The notes under the pieces: model-generated
What the model was told of the DNA's origin: nothing
The model's input: the letters and a program-made list of their open reading frames with translations, nothing else
The model's database searches: none
Position numbers and translations under genes: made by a program
NCBI RefSeq assembly: GCF_023230885.1
Contig: NZ_JALNWM010000033.1
Coordinates: forward strand, 1-20,200
DNA length: 20,200 nt
Reading direction: 5' to 3'
Source: Desulfocurvus sp.
Lineage (GTDB): Bacteria > Desulfobacterota > Desulfovibrionia > Desulfovibrionales > Desulfovibrionaceae
Shown here: positions 5,738-13,220 of the stretch, piece after piece
Numbering within the stretch: position 1 is the stretch's first letter
How the letters are laid out: each line of letters begins with the position of its first letter

Positions 5738-7924
5738 TCAGCCCAGGGCCAGCAGCCGCCCGCCCTGGAAGACGGCCACGGCCAGGGCATAGGCCAGGGC
5801 GGTGTTGAAGACCACGGAAAAGGCGGCCCAGCGCCACGACCCGGCTTCGGAACGGATGGCCACCACGGTCACGAAGCAGGGCGCGTAGAGCATGATGAAC
5901 ACGATGAGCGCCACGGCGTGCAGCCGCGACCAGTGCGGGTCGACGCGCAGGCGGTCGGCCAGGGGCTTGGCGTCCTCGGGGTCGGTTTCGCCCAGGGAGT
6001 AGGCCGTGCCCAGGGTGGAGACGATGACCTCCTTGGCCGCGAACCCGCCGACCAGGGCGATGTTCGTGCGCCATTCGAAGCCGGCGGGGGCGGTGATCGT
6101 CTCCAGGGCCGCGCCCGTGCGCCCGGCCAGGGAGTGGCGCAGGGCGGCCTCGCGCTCGGTGTTGTCCACCAGGGCCAGGCGCTCGGCCAGGAGCTGGCGG
6201 GCGGCCTGGTCCAGCCCCGGGTCGGCGGCCCGGGCGGCCAGGGCCTCGCGCTCGGCGGCATACATGGCCGCGCGCTCCCGGGGCAGCTGGGGGAAGGTCA
6301 TGGCCGCCCACAGCAGGACGGAAATGGCCAGGATCACCGTCCCGGCCTTCTTGATGTACTGCCAGGTGCGCTCCCAGGTATGGATGAGCATGCCGCGCAG
6401 GGTGGGCAGGCGGTAGGGCGGCAGCTCCATGACGAAGGGGGTGCTCGGGCCCTTGATGACCGTGGAGCGCAGCAGCCGGGCCACCAGCAGGGCGGCGGCC
6501 CAGGCGCCCAGGGTGATGAGGAACAGCGCCGTGGCCTCGGCGCCGGGGAAGAAGACCCCCGTGAGCAGCAGGAACACCGGCAGCTTGGCGCCGCAGGTCA
6601 TGAACGGCGCGGTGAGCAGGGTGGCCAGCTTCTCGCGCGGGCTGCGCAGGGTGCGCGCGGCCATGACCCCCGGCACGGCGCAGCCCCCGGCGATGCCGCC
6701 CGAGACGATGAACGGCATCACCGAGCAGCCGTGCAGCCCGAAGATGCGGAACACGCGGTCGAGCATGTAGGCGATGCGCGCCATGTACCCGGAGTCCTCC
6801 AGGAAGGCGATGAACAGGAACATGAGCATGATCAGCGGCACGAAGCCCATGACCCCGCCCACGCCGTCGATGACGCCCGAGACCACCAGGGACTTGAGCA
6901 GCCCGTCGGGCAGGGCGGCGTCGGCGGCGCCCGCCAGCAGGCCGAACAGGGCCTCCACCCAGCGCATGGGATGCTCGCCCAGGGTGAAGGTGGCCCAGTA
7001 GACGGCCAGCAGCACCCCGAGCATGCCCAGGGGCCCGGCCACCCGGTGGGTCAGCACGCGGTCGAGCATGTCCGAGAAGTCGGCGCGCGAGGGGCCGTCG
7101 GGCCTGGTCAGCACGCCCTGGCGCAGCAGCGAGGCGATGAACCCGTAGCGGGAGTCGGCGATGATGGCCTCGGGCGAGGTGCGCAGGGTGCGCTGGCAGT
7201 GGTCGGCCACGCGCTCGGCCATGCCCTCCAGCTCGGCGGCCAGGGGCCCGGCGGCGCGCCCGGCGGCCAGCACCTGCTCGTCGGCCTCCAGGTATTTCAG
7301 GGCCAGCCAGCGCGCGGGGTGGCGCCCGGCGAGGAAGCCCTCCTCCTGGATGCGCGCGACCATGCGCGCCAGCACGGGGTCCAGGTCCGGCCCGTAGGAG
7401 ATGTCCAGCGGGGCGCGCACGCCGCCCGTGGCCCGGGCGTGGCCCGCCGCGGCGCGCAGCAGCTCGCCCACGCCCTCGCCGGTGCGGGCCACCGTTTCGA
7501 CCACCGGGCAGCCCAGCAGCTCGCCCAGGCGCGCGGCGTCCACGGTCAGGCCCTGCTTGCGGGCCTCGTCCATCATGTTCAGGGCCAGGGCCAGGGGCAG
7601 GCCCATTTCAAGAATCTGCACGGCCAGGTAGAGGTTGCGCTCCAGGGCCGCGGCGTTGAGCACGCCCACCACCACGCCCGGGCGCTCGTCCACCAGGGCG
7701 TCGCGCGCCACCAGCTCCTCCTGGGTGTAGGCCGTGAGCGAATAGGTGCCGGGCAGGTCGAGGATGTGGAATTCGGTTCCGTCCACCCGGGCGAAGCCTT
7801 CCTTCTTCTCCACGGTGATGCCCGGATAGTTGCCCACATGCTGGCGCGCGCCGGTGACGGCGTTGAACAGGGTGGTCTTGCCCGCGTTGGGGTTGCCCGC
7901 CAGGGCGATTTTTACGCGCTCCAC
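5738..7924 (-). CDS. feoB: Ferrous iron transporter FeoB
   Basis: 728 residues, normal for FeoB. It imports Fe2+ across the inner membrane. The N-terminal G domain shows G1 GNPNAGKTT (10-18), the switch segment YPGIT (33-37), G3 DLPG (56-59) and G4 NMMD (116-119). A helical guanine-dissociation-inhibitor-like segment follows to about 280. The membrane part (295-720) carries two gate motifs: GGCAVPGVMAARTL (413-426, with C415) and APFMTCGAKLPVF (439-451). A long soluble loop (about 548-615) lies before the last helices. GTG at 7924 is chosen because MERVKIALAGNP aligns with the family N-terminus; it starts two bases after the feoA stop, so the pair is probably translationally coupled. The segment GLHGCSVMPFIVSGG (396-410) is a variant form, with Cys where many FeoB have Lys. 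Confidence 0.97.
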   Translation of the reverse strand: MERVKIALAGNPNAGKTTLFNAVTGARQHVGNYPGITVEKKEGFARVDGTEFHILDLPGTYSLTAYTQEELVARDALVDERPGVVVGVLNAAALERNLYLAVQILEMGLPLALALNMMDEARKQGLTVDAARLGELLGCPVVETVARTGEGVGELLRAAAGHARATGGVRAPLDISYGPDLDPVLARMVARIQEEGFLAGRHPARWLALKYLEADEQVLAAGRAAGPLAAELEGMAERVADHCQRTLRTSPEAIIADSRYGFIASLLRQGVLTRPDGPSRADFSDMLDRVLTHRVAGPLGMLGVLLAVYWATFTLGEHPMRWVEALFGLLAGAADAALPDGLLKSLVVSGVIDGVGGVMGFVPLIMLMFLFIAFLEDSGYMARIAYMLDRVFRIFGLHGCSVMPFIVSGGIAGGCAVPGVMAARTLRSPREKLATLLTAPFMTCGAKLPVFLLLTGVFFPGAEATALFLITLGAWAAALLVARLLRSTVIKGPSTPFVMELPPYRLPTLRGMLIHTWERTWQYIKKAGTVILAISVLLWAAMTFPQLPRERAAMYAAEREALAARAADPGLDQAARQLLAERLALVDNTEREAALRHSLAGRTGAALETITAPAGFEWRTNIALVGGFAAKEVIVSTLGTAYSLGETDPEDAKPLADRLRVDPHWSRLHAVALIVFIMLYAPCFVTVVAIRSEAGSWRWAAFSVVFNTALAYALAVAVFQGGRLLALG

Positions 7925-7926
7925 GG

Positions 7927-8178
7927 TCAGCCCGCCGCCCCGGGGGCCAGGTTCACGAGGACGTAGTCGGCCTCGTTGTTGCGCAGCGAGAGGGTGAAGC
8001 CCTTCATGCGCAGGGCCACGGGGTCCTTGAGGGGCGCGCGCCCGACGACCTCCACCTCCGTTCCGGGCACAAGGCCCATGTCGCGGATGCGCCGCCCCAG
8101 CTCGCCCTGGGCGGAAACGGTGTGGATGACGGCGCGCTGGCCGACCTTGAGTTCGCGCAGCCGCAGGGGCTGGGGCAT
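7927..8178 (-). CDS. feoA: FeoA, small SH3-like partner of FeoB
   Basis: 83 residues, typical FeoA size, with the family signature LGRRIRDMGLVPGTEVEVVGRAPLKDPVALRMKGFTLSLR in segments (residues 27-66). FeoA is a cytoplasmic SH3-fold protein needed for FeoB activity. AAGGAG lies 7 bases before the ATG, an excellent ribosome site, and feoB starts two bases after the stop. It has no cysteines, unlike the second FeoA-like protein at 8816-9088. It is preceded by an unusually structured leader and a Fur-box promoter. Longer in-frame upstream extensions are just GC-rich open sequence. Confidence 0.96.
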   Translation of the reverse strand: MPQPLRLRELKVGQRAVIHTVSAQGELGRRIRDMGLVPGTEVEVVGRAPLKDPVALRMKGFTLSLRNNEADYVLVNLAPGAAG

Positions 8179-8214
8179 GGTTTCGCTCCTTGGTCCGGCC
8201 CGCGGGAGGGGGCG

Positions 8215-8235
8215 TGCGCGCGCCGTGTGGGCGCG
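8215..8235. repeat. 21-base direct repeat, copy nearer feoA
   Basis: Identical over 21 bases to 8275-8295, at a 60-base offset. It contains the inverted repeat CGCGCC-GTGTG-GGCGCG. The bases between and around the copies are not similar, so only this element is duplicated. Confidence 0.9.
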
Positions 8236-8274
8236 AACCGCAAATACGGCAAGGACGGTGTCCAAGCCGGGGGA

Positions 8275-8295
8275 TGCGCGCGCCGTGTGGGCGCG
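8275..8295. repeat. 21-base direct repeat, copy nearer the feoAB promoter
   Basis: Second exact copy of the element at 8215-8235, with the same CGCGCC-N5-GGCGCG inverted repeat. Both copies lie downstream of the predicted feoAB transcription start and so would be in the messenger leader. They could equally be paired DNA operators. Confidence 0.9.
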
Positions 8296-8314
8296 GGCGG
8301 GCCGGATTCCAGGG

Positions 8315-8343
8315 GCGATAATGCTTTTCAACTGGCCCGTCAA
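8315..8343 (-). promoter_or_regulatory. feoAB promoter with overlapping Fur box
   Basis: On the minus strand TTGACG (8343-8338) is followed after 17 bases by TATCGC (8320-8315), a weak -10. The plus-strand sequence CGATAATGCTTTTCA (8316-8330) matches the 7-1-7 Fur consensus TGATAATnATTATCA at 11 of 14 positions and covers the -10 and part of the spacer, so Fur with iron should block transcription. The transcript would start near 8308 with a leader of about 130 bases. It is one of few AT-rich islands in this gap. Confidence 0.6.
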
Positions 8344-8763
8344 GGCTCTCCGGCGCGGGCCGCGCGAGGTGGGGGGCACCGGAGGTGCGTTGGGGCCCGG
8401 GGCGTGGCGGCGGCCCCGGCGCGGCGCGGGCGCACCGGGCGGCGTGAAGGACGGCGCGGGGCGCGGTGTGTCGCGCTGGTCTGCGGTGCGTCGGCGGATC
8501 CGGCAGGGCCGATAGCGGGCCTGCGCACGCGGGGCGCTGCGCTGGCACGCGGGGCGCCGGGGTGGGGTGGGGCGGCGGCGGGCACGCCGCCTGGCGGGCG
8601 CGAGTCGTGCCCCGCGCGCCGGGGTGTGCGCTTTTTGCAACGGGTGCGCCGCCCGTCCCGGTCGCCATCATGCCCCGCGCGGCGGGGGGGCGTGGGGTGC
8701 CCGTCCCGGTCCCCGGCGGGCGGGGCGGCGCGCGGGGCGGGCCCGGGCGGGGCGCCAGGGCGC
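8344..8763. other. Gene-free GC-rich gap upstream of feoAB
   Basis: About 420 bases with no believable gene. Open frames on both strands are Arg/Pro/Gly low complexity. It holds a G-quadruplex motif at 8559-8582 and a 13-base direct repeat GCCCGTCCCGGTC near 8651 and 8699. I see nothing else in it. Confidence 0.6.
8559..8582 (+). other. G-quadruplex-forming motif
   Basis: GGGG-T-GGGG-T-GGGG followed after seven bases by GGG. Single-base loops between the first three runs make it a textbook stable quadruplex motif on the plus strand, the template strand for the flanking minus-strand genes. Function unknown; strong base bias makes such motifs more frequent by chance. Confidence 0.7.
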
Positions 8764-8794
8764 AAAAAAGCCGCCGGGCCGGGGGCGCGGCGGC
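8764..8794 (-). terminator. Rho-independent terminator of the Cys-rich feoA gene
   Basis: Read on the minus strand, GCCGCC (8794-8789) pairs with GGCGGC (8775-8770) around a GC-rich loop and is followed by six T (8769-8764). It lies 22 bases past the stop codon and makes the upstream feoA-like gene a single-gene transcript. Confidence 0.85.
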
Positions 8795-8815
8795 GTGGCT
8801 GCCCGGGCTCCGGGC

Positions 8816-9088
8816 TCAGGCCCGGGCGTCCTCGGTCAGGGCCTGGACGGTGATGGTCGAGGCCAGGTCGTCGCCCAGGACGATGTCGGCGTCGCGCACA
8901 CGCAGGCAGCCCGAAGGGCCGATCTCCGCCGTGACGCCCGGGGTCAGGCCCAGGGCCAGCAGGCGGCAGCGGTCCTTGGGGCAGCAGGAGAAGCCCTGGA
9001 TGCGCACCCGGCAGCCCCGGGGCGCATCACGCAGGGTGTGTCCGTCCCAGCCCTTGCAGCCGTGGTGTTTCTTGCAACGTCCGCGCAT
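8816..9088 (-). CDS. Cys-rich FeoA-domain protein
   Basis: 90 residues with a C-terminal FeoA core: CRLLALGLTPGVTAEIGPSGCLRVRDADIVLGDDLAS in segments (41-77), parallel to RIRDMGLVPGTEVEVV of the neighbouring FeoA. The N-terminal 40 residues are unusual: C5, H8, H9, C11, C26, C35, C36 and C41, seven Cys in the protein counting C61, enough for a metal or Fe-S site. It is probably an accessory iron-transport or iron-sensing protein. The ATG at 9088 is chosen because the only strong promoter upstream places transcription start at or within a few bases of it; no Shine-Dalgarno is present, implying leaderless translation. It has its own terminator and Fur-box promoter and lies 637 bases upstream of feoA-feoB on the same strand. 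Confidence 0.88.
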   Translation of the reverse strand: MRGRCKKHHGCKGWDGHTLRDAPRGCRVRIQGFSCCPKDRCRLLALGLTPGVTAEIGPSGCLRVRDADIVLGDDLASTITVQALTEDARA

Positions 9089-9094
9089 GGCCGG

Positions 9095-9123
9095 ACAATA
9101 GTGAGACTGAGAATGAATGTCAA
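9095..9123 (-). promoter_or_regulatory. Strong promoter with Fur box for the Cys-rich feoA gene
   Basis: On the minus strand a perfect -35 TTGACA (9123-9118), a 17-base spacer and TATTGT (9100-9095) form a strong sigma-70-type promoter. The plus-strand sequence TGAGAATGAATGTCA (9108-9122) matches the 7-1-7 Fur consensus at 11 of 14 positions and overlaps the -35 and spacer. The -10 ends 6 bases before the ATG, so the transcript should begin at or near the start codon. Confidence 0.72.
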
Positions 9124-9444
9124 GCGCGCCCTGCGTTCTTTCCGCAACCCTGCGAGCATGAGGCATTTTTATTTAAACATGCATGCTATACAGCGTGGCG
9201 ATTCGTCGCGGCGTCCTGCCGCCCCCGTCCCCGCCCAGGCCGGGATCCGGGGAGCTTTTCTGAAAATCGGTTGGCGGACAATTGTTTTCAGGTGCCGCTT
9301 TGTGAAATAGAGGGCATTCAGTCGACATTCTTGTTCTGCTTATTGAATTCATGTTAAGCTTGATGTGATCCTGTGTTCGAAACCTTTTCCCGGGGGCGGC
9401 GGGGGGCAACCCGCCGCGGTCTTTGAAATCCGAGGTGGTTTCCC
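9124..9444. other. Intergenic region upstream of the chemoreceptor gene
   Basis: 321 bases with no gene seen. It is mixed in composition, with AT-rich patches near 9160-9190 and 9280-9365. I cannot place a confident promoter: no sigma-28 sequence (TAAA-N15-GCCGATAA) is visible, and a sigma-54-like candidate has wrong spacing. An 8-bp hairpin GCGGCGGG-N6-CCCGCCGC at 9396-9417 lies about 14 bases before the ribosome site of the chemoreceptor gene and is probably in its leader. Confidence 0.55.
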
Positions 9445-11868
9445 ATGAGCATCCGATTGAAGGTGTCCCTGCCGGTTGCCGCGACGGTGCTGGTTCTGGG
9501 CGGGCTGGGGCTGTGGCTGCTGGCGAGCAACCTGCGCCAGCTCGAGTCGCGTTTCGTCGAGACGATCGTCGGCAACAAGGCGGCGGAGATCGAGGCGGGC
9601 ATCCAGGCCGGGGCGGACCGGGCCAAGGAGCTGGCCGCGCTGTTCTCGCGCATGCCGGCGGTGGTCGGGGCGCTGGAGCTGGCCGCCCAGGGCGACATGC
9701 GCGACGAGAGCGACCCCACCAGCCAGCGGGCGCGCGAGGGGCTGCGCCGCGAGCTGGCGCCCATGCTGGAGGGCTATGAGCAGATGCTGGGCACCAAGTT
9801 CCAGCTACATGTGCACATGCCCACGACGCGCAGCCTGGTGCGCCTGTGGCGCAAGCAGCAGGTCAACCGCGACGGCAAGTGGATGGACGTGTCCGACGAC
9901 CTGTCCTCCTTCCGCCAGATGGTCCTGGACGTGAACGCCTCGGGCCGCGGCCTGGGCGGCGTGGAGCTGGGGCGCGGCGGGTTCGCCATCCGCGGCATGA
10001 TGCCCGTGCGCTCCGACTCGGGCAAGCACCTGGGCTCGGTGGAAACCCTCGTGGAGTTCGGGCCCATCCTGGCCACGGGCGCGGCCCGGCAGGGCGAGGA
10101 CCTGCTGCTCTACATGAACGCCGACATGCTGCACATCTCCTCGCGCCTGAAGGACCCCGCGAAGTATCCGGTGCTGGACGGGCGCTTCGTGCTCGTGTCG
10201 GGCACCGAGGAGAAGGCCGTGGAACAGCTCGTGACGGCGGACTTCCTGGAGGCGGGCCGCGCGGGGCGCCACGTCGAGATCATGGGTGGCATGGCCCTGG
10301 CCGCCTTCCCGGTCAAGGACTACAAGGGCGACCAGATGGGCGTCATCGTCTACGCCCTGGACACCTCGGCCACCGAGGCCATCATCTGGCGCACGGGCGC
10401 GACCATCGGCGCCATCCTGCTGGCCATCCTGGTCCTGCCGGTGCTGGTGACCTGGTTCTTCCTCTCGCGCAGCGTGCTGCGGCCGGTGCGGGCCATCCGG
10501 AACAAGATCCGCGACATCGCCGAGGACCGCGCCGACCTGTCCGAGGCCCTGGACGAGAGCGCCCGCGACGAGATGGGCGACCTGGCCTCGTGGTTCAACA
10601 AGCTGCTGCGCAAGCTCGACACCATCCTGTGCCAGACCCAGATGTACGGCTACATGATCAACGCCGTGCCCGACCCCATCTTCGCCGTGGACGACGACAT
10701 GAACTTCATCGTGGCCAACGCGGCCACGGCGCGCCTGGGCAAGAGCACGGTGGAGGCCCTGCGCGGCACGCCCTGCCGCGACGTGTTCAACACCGAGCTG
10801 TGCGGCACGGTCAACTGCCCCATCGAGCAGTGCCGCCGCACGGGCGAGGCCTACGCGGGCAACGTCATCTCCGCCGACCTGGGCGGGCGCAAGGTCTACA
10901 TCCAGCCGACCTCCGACGTGCTGCGCGACTGCCACGGCAAGATCATCGGCCGCATGGAGATCGCCCGCGACGTGACCCCGCTGGTGGAGAAGGAAACGAC
11001 CCTGCAATCGCACCTGGAGCAGATCCGCAGCGTGAACGCGCGCGTGGCCGAGGCCGCCGCGTCCATCGCCGAGGCATCGGGCGAGCTGTCGGGGCAGGTG
11101 GCCGAGGTCTCCGAGGGCGCCGAGCAGCAGAAGGCCCGCGCCGGGGAGACCGCCCAGGCCATGGAGCAGATGAACGAGACGGTGATGGACGTGGCCCGGG
11201 GCGCCAGCGAGGCCGCAGAGCAGGCCGACGGCTCGCGCCGCCGCGCCCAGGAGGGCTCGGACGTGGTGGCCAGGGCCGTGGAGGCCATTACCGAGGTCCG
11301 CGAGCGCTCGACCAGCCTGAAGTCCAACATGGACGCCCTGGGCGAGAAGGCCGAGGGCATCGGGCAGGTGCTCAACGTCATCAGCGACATCGCCGACCAG
11401 ACGAACCTGCTGGCGCTGAACGCGGCCATCGAGGCCGCGCGGGCGGGCGATGCGGGCCGGGGCTTCGCCGTGGTGGCCGACGAGGTGCGCAAGCTGGCCG
11501 AGAAGACCATGACCGCCACCCAGGAGGTGGCCCAGGCCATCGGGGCCATCCAGACCGGCGCGCGCGAGAACATCGCCGCCGTGGACCAGTCGGACAAGGC
11601 CGTGGCCCACGCCACGGAGATGGTCAACGCCTCGGGCGCGGCCCTGCGGGAGATCAGCGAGCTGGTCACCGCCACGGCGGACCGCATCCGGTCCATCGCC
11701 ACGGCGGCCGAGGAGCAGTCGGCCACCAGCGACGCCATCAACCGCGCCGTGGACGAGGTCAACGCCGTGGCCCAGGAAACGGCCGACGGCATGCTGCGCG
11801 CCCGCGACAACGTGCAGCGGCTGGCGGACCTGGCCGAGTCGCTGCGCGCCCTGTCCCAGGAGATGTAG
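9445..11868 (+). CDS. Methyl-accepting chemotaxis protein (dCache-HAMP-PAS-MCP)
   Basis: 807 residues. TM1 (about 8-28), a periplasmic double-Cache-like sensor (30-312, with HMPTTRSLVRLWRK and GRGGFAIRGMMPV, resembling dCache_3), TM2 (317-342), HAMP (343-396), a cytoplasmic PAS domain (400-512) carrying C444, C453, C458, C463 and C496, then the signalling coiled coil (520-807). The hairpin tip is the invariant stretch IADQTNLLALNAAIEAARAG (649-668) followed by GRGFAVVADEVRKLAEKT. There is no C-terminal pentapeptide for CheR/CheB docking. It should bind a small molecule outside the cell and modulate CheA. The Cys cluster suggests added cytoplasmic metal or redox sensing; the kinase at 3235-5643 has a comparable Cys-bearing PAS. 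GAGG lies 9 bases before the ATG. Monocistronic, ending at a strong terminator. Confidence 0.96.
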   Translation: MSIRLKVSLPVAATVLVLGGLGLWLLASNLRQLESRFVETIVGNKAAEIEAGIQAGADRAKELAALFSRMPAVVGALELAAQGDMRDESDPTSQRAREGLRRELAPMLEGYEQMLGTKFQLHVHMPTTRSLVRLWRKQQVNRDGKWMDVSDDLSSFRQMVLDVNASGRGLGGVELGRGGFAIRGMMPVRSDSGKHLGSVETLVEFGPILATGAARQGEDLLLYMNADMLHISSRLKDPAKYPVLDGRFVLVSGTEEKAVEQLVTADFLEAGRAGRHVEIMGGMALAAFPVKDYKGDQMGVIVYALDTSATEAIIWRTGATIGAILLAILVLPVLVTWFFLSRSVLRPVRAIRNKIRDIAEDRADLSEALDESARDEMGDLASWFNKLLRKLDTILCQTQMYGYMINAVPDPIFAVDDDMNFIVANAATARLGKSTVEALRGTPCRDVFNTELCGTVNCPIEQCRRTGEAYAGNVISADLGGRKVYIQPTSDVLRDCHGKIIGRMEIARDVTPLVEKETTLQSHLEQIRSVNARVAEAAASIAEASGELSGQVAEVSEGAEQQKARAGETAQAMEQMNETVMDVARGASEAAEQADGSRRRAQEGSDVVARAVEAITEVRERSTSLKSNMDALGEKAEGIGQVLNVISDIADQTNLLALNAAIEAARAGDAGRGFAVVADEVRKLAEKTMTATQEVAQAIGAIQTGARENIAAVDQSDKAVAHATEMVNASGAALREISELVTATADRIRSIATAAEEQSATSDAINRAVDEVNAVAQETADGMLRARDNVQRLADLAESLRALSQEM

Positions 11869-11903
11869 CCCGGGCCGGGACCACGGCCCCGGGCCAAAAC
11901 GAA

Positions 11904-11937
11904 GGCCCCCCGCGCAAGCCGCGCGGGGGGCCTTTCC
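11904..11937 (+). terminator. Strong terminator after the chemoreceptor gene, possibly bidirectional
   Basis: Perfect 12-bp stem GGCCCCCCGCGC / GCGCGGGGGGCC (11904-11915, 11921-11932) with a 5-base loop, then TTTCCTT. On the minus strand the hairpin is followed by TTCGTTTT, so it may also end the convergent lipoprotein transcript that stops at 11960. Confidence 0.88.
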
Positions 11938-11959
11938 TTCGGCTCCGGCCCGGCGCCGC

Positions 11960-12562
11960 TCAGCGCCGCGTCACCGAGGCCATCAGCTCCTGCACGTCCA
12001 TGTAGTAGCTCTGGACGTTGGGCAGGTTCTCCAGGGCGTCGGTGTACTGCACCTCCACCACCCCCGAGGCTGCGGCGATGATGGTCGTGCAGCGGAACAC
12101 GGGCCGCCCGCCCAGCTCCGGGGCCAGGCAGCGGTAGACGTGGCGGATGACGCGGCCCGGACCGTCGTATTCCAGGTCGGCGCCGTCGTAGCCGGGGATG
12201 CCCTCCCGGACCAGGGCGTCGTATTCCTCGGGCCCGGCGAAGAGCATTTCGGCGGCCTGGGCGGGGTAGAGGAACACGCGCACGGTGGGCAGCATCCCGG
12301 CCTGGGCCGAGCGCTCGCTGTGGATGTAGAAATGCCTGATCAGCGGGCTGGCGCCGGGGCGCAGGGGCACCTCGAACCAGCCCGGAGGCAGGGTCACGGC
12401 CACGCCGTCAACCTCGCAGGCTTCGCGGTGGGCCGGGTCGGCCGCCAGGCGGGCCTGGTAGGCCCGCAGGGCCGGGTCGACCTCGGGGCCGAAGCTGTGC
12501 CGCGAGCAGGCGGCCAGCAGGCCCAGGGCCAGGAGCAGGCACAAGACGCGCACACGGGACAT
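11960..12562 (-). CDS. Lipoprotein of unknown function
   Basis: 200 residues beginning MSRVRVLCLLLALGLLAAC, a lipoprotein signal with lipobox LAAC and lipidated C19. The mature protein is mixed alpha/beta by eye, with conserved-looking patches LPPGWFEVPLRPG, GMLPTVRVFLYP and VQSYYMDVQELM. I do not recognise a family. GAGG lies 6 bases before the ATG. It follows the PH-like membrane protein gene by 38 bases on the same strand, so the two are probably co-transcribed and may act together at the envelope. It converges on the chemoreceptor gene across a shared terminator. Confidence 0.85.
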   Translation of the reverse strand: MSRVRVLCLLLALGLLAACSRHSFGPEVDPALRAYQARLAADPAHREACEVDGVAVTLPPGWFEVPLRPGASPLIRHFYIHSERSAQAGMLPTVRVFLYPAQAAEMLFAGPEEYDALVREGIPGYDGADLEYDGPGRVIRHVYRCLAPELGGRPVFRCTTIIAAASGVVEVQYTDALENLPNVQSYYMDVQELMASVTRR

Positions 12563-12600
12563 GGGGCACCTCGGGGAGCGGGCGCGCAGGGGGTGGGGGA

Positions 12601-13125
12601 TCAGCCCTGGCGGACGGGGACCACGGCGCCCACCGCGGCGACCAGCCCGTCCAGGTCCTTGGGGCCGAGCAGGAAATAGCGTTCGGCGGTCTCCAGGCAC
12701 AGAACCCGGTCGCCCCGCGTGACCACCACGGCGTCGCGGCCCGAGGCCGTGCGGAACATGCCGCTGCGGTAGCCGAAAAAGGCCATGCTGCCTTCGCTTT
12801 TCAGGTCGGCGAAGGCGGCTTCGTCCTTCAGGGAGCAGACAAAGGCGCGGGTCACCCCGTCCAGGGGCTGGGAGGCCTTGAGGAAGGGCGGCGCGTCCAC
12901 CAGCAGGGAACCACCGTCCACGATGATCCGCGTGTTGGCCGGGTTGGCCACGAGCATGAACCAGTACAGGGCGGTGATGGGCACGGCCACCGCCAGGACG
13001 CAGATGCCCGTCCACAGGAAACCGGAGCGGAAACTCCACATGGCGGCCCCGGCCGAGAAGGCCGCGAAGCACAGCAGCAGGGACACGGCCTTGCGTGTCA
13101 TGGGAACGGGGAACATGGTCGTCAT
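12601..13125 (-). CDS. Two-helix membrane protein with a possible PH-like domain
   Basis: 174 residues. Two hydrophobic helices (about 12-30 and 36-58) are followed by a soluble region (62-170) with alternating beta-like strands: TRIIVDGGSLLVDAPP, VTRAFVCSL, DAVVVTRGDRVLCLE and YFLLGPKDLDGLVAAV. This topology and the ending in a helix resemble bacterial PH-domain membrane proteins, but that is a weak match. AGGAG lies 7 bases before the ATG at 13125; an ATG three codons later is less well placed. First gene of a likely two-gene unit with the lipoprotein. No promoter stands out in the 95-base gap behind the CRP/FNR-type gene. Confidence 0.82.
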   Translation of the reverse strand: MTTMFPVPMTRKAVSLLLCFAAFSAGAAMWSFRSGFLWTGICVLAVAVPITALYWFMLVANPANTRIIVDGGSLLVDAPPFLKASQPLDGVTRAFVCSLKDEAAFADLKSEGSMAFFGYRSGMFRTASGRDAVVVTRGDRVLCLETAERYFLLGPKDLDGLVAAVGAVVPVRQG

Positions 13126-13220
13126 GCCGGGACTCCTGGGCGGCCTGCGGTTGCGGTTCGTGCGGGCCGGGCGGTGCGGAGCCTAGCAGGCCCCGGGCGG
13201 GAACACAACCCCGGCCCCGG

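Larger units (their letters stand above)
8194..8306 (-). promoter_or_regulatory. Structured feoAB leader RNA (candidate regulatory element)
   Basis: The 5' segment 8297-8306 and 3' segment 8194-8203 (plus-strand TCCGGCCCGC) are perfectly complementary over 10 bases and would close a stem ending about 5 bases before the feoA AAGGAG. Enclosed are two exact copies of a 21-base sequence (8275-8295 and 8215-8235), each with the inverted repeat CGCGCC-N5-GGCGCG able to form a hairpin. The picture is of a multi-arm leader gating the ribosome site. It matches no riboswitch family I can recognise, and GC-richness makes some pairing likely by chance. Confidence 0.35.

Noticed and set aside
3154..7966. 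Very long plus-strand open frames opposite the kinase and feoB (884 and 831 residues)
   Set aside because: They are antisense shadows created by GC-rich codon bias; composition is Gly/Ala/His/Gln-rich, with no domains, while the minus strand shows complete FeoB and kinase motifs.
9272..9285. Sigma-54-like sequence TGGCGG...TTGT before the chemoreceptor gene
   Set aside because: Spacing between the GG and the downstream element is one base off and the obligatory GC is missing.
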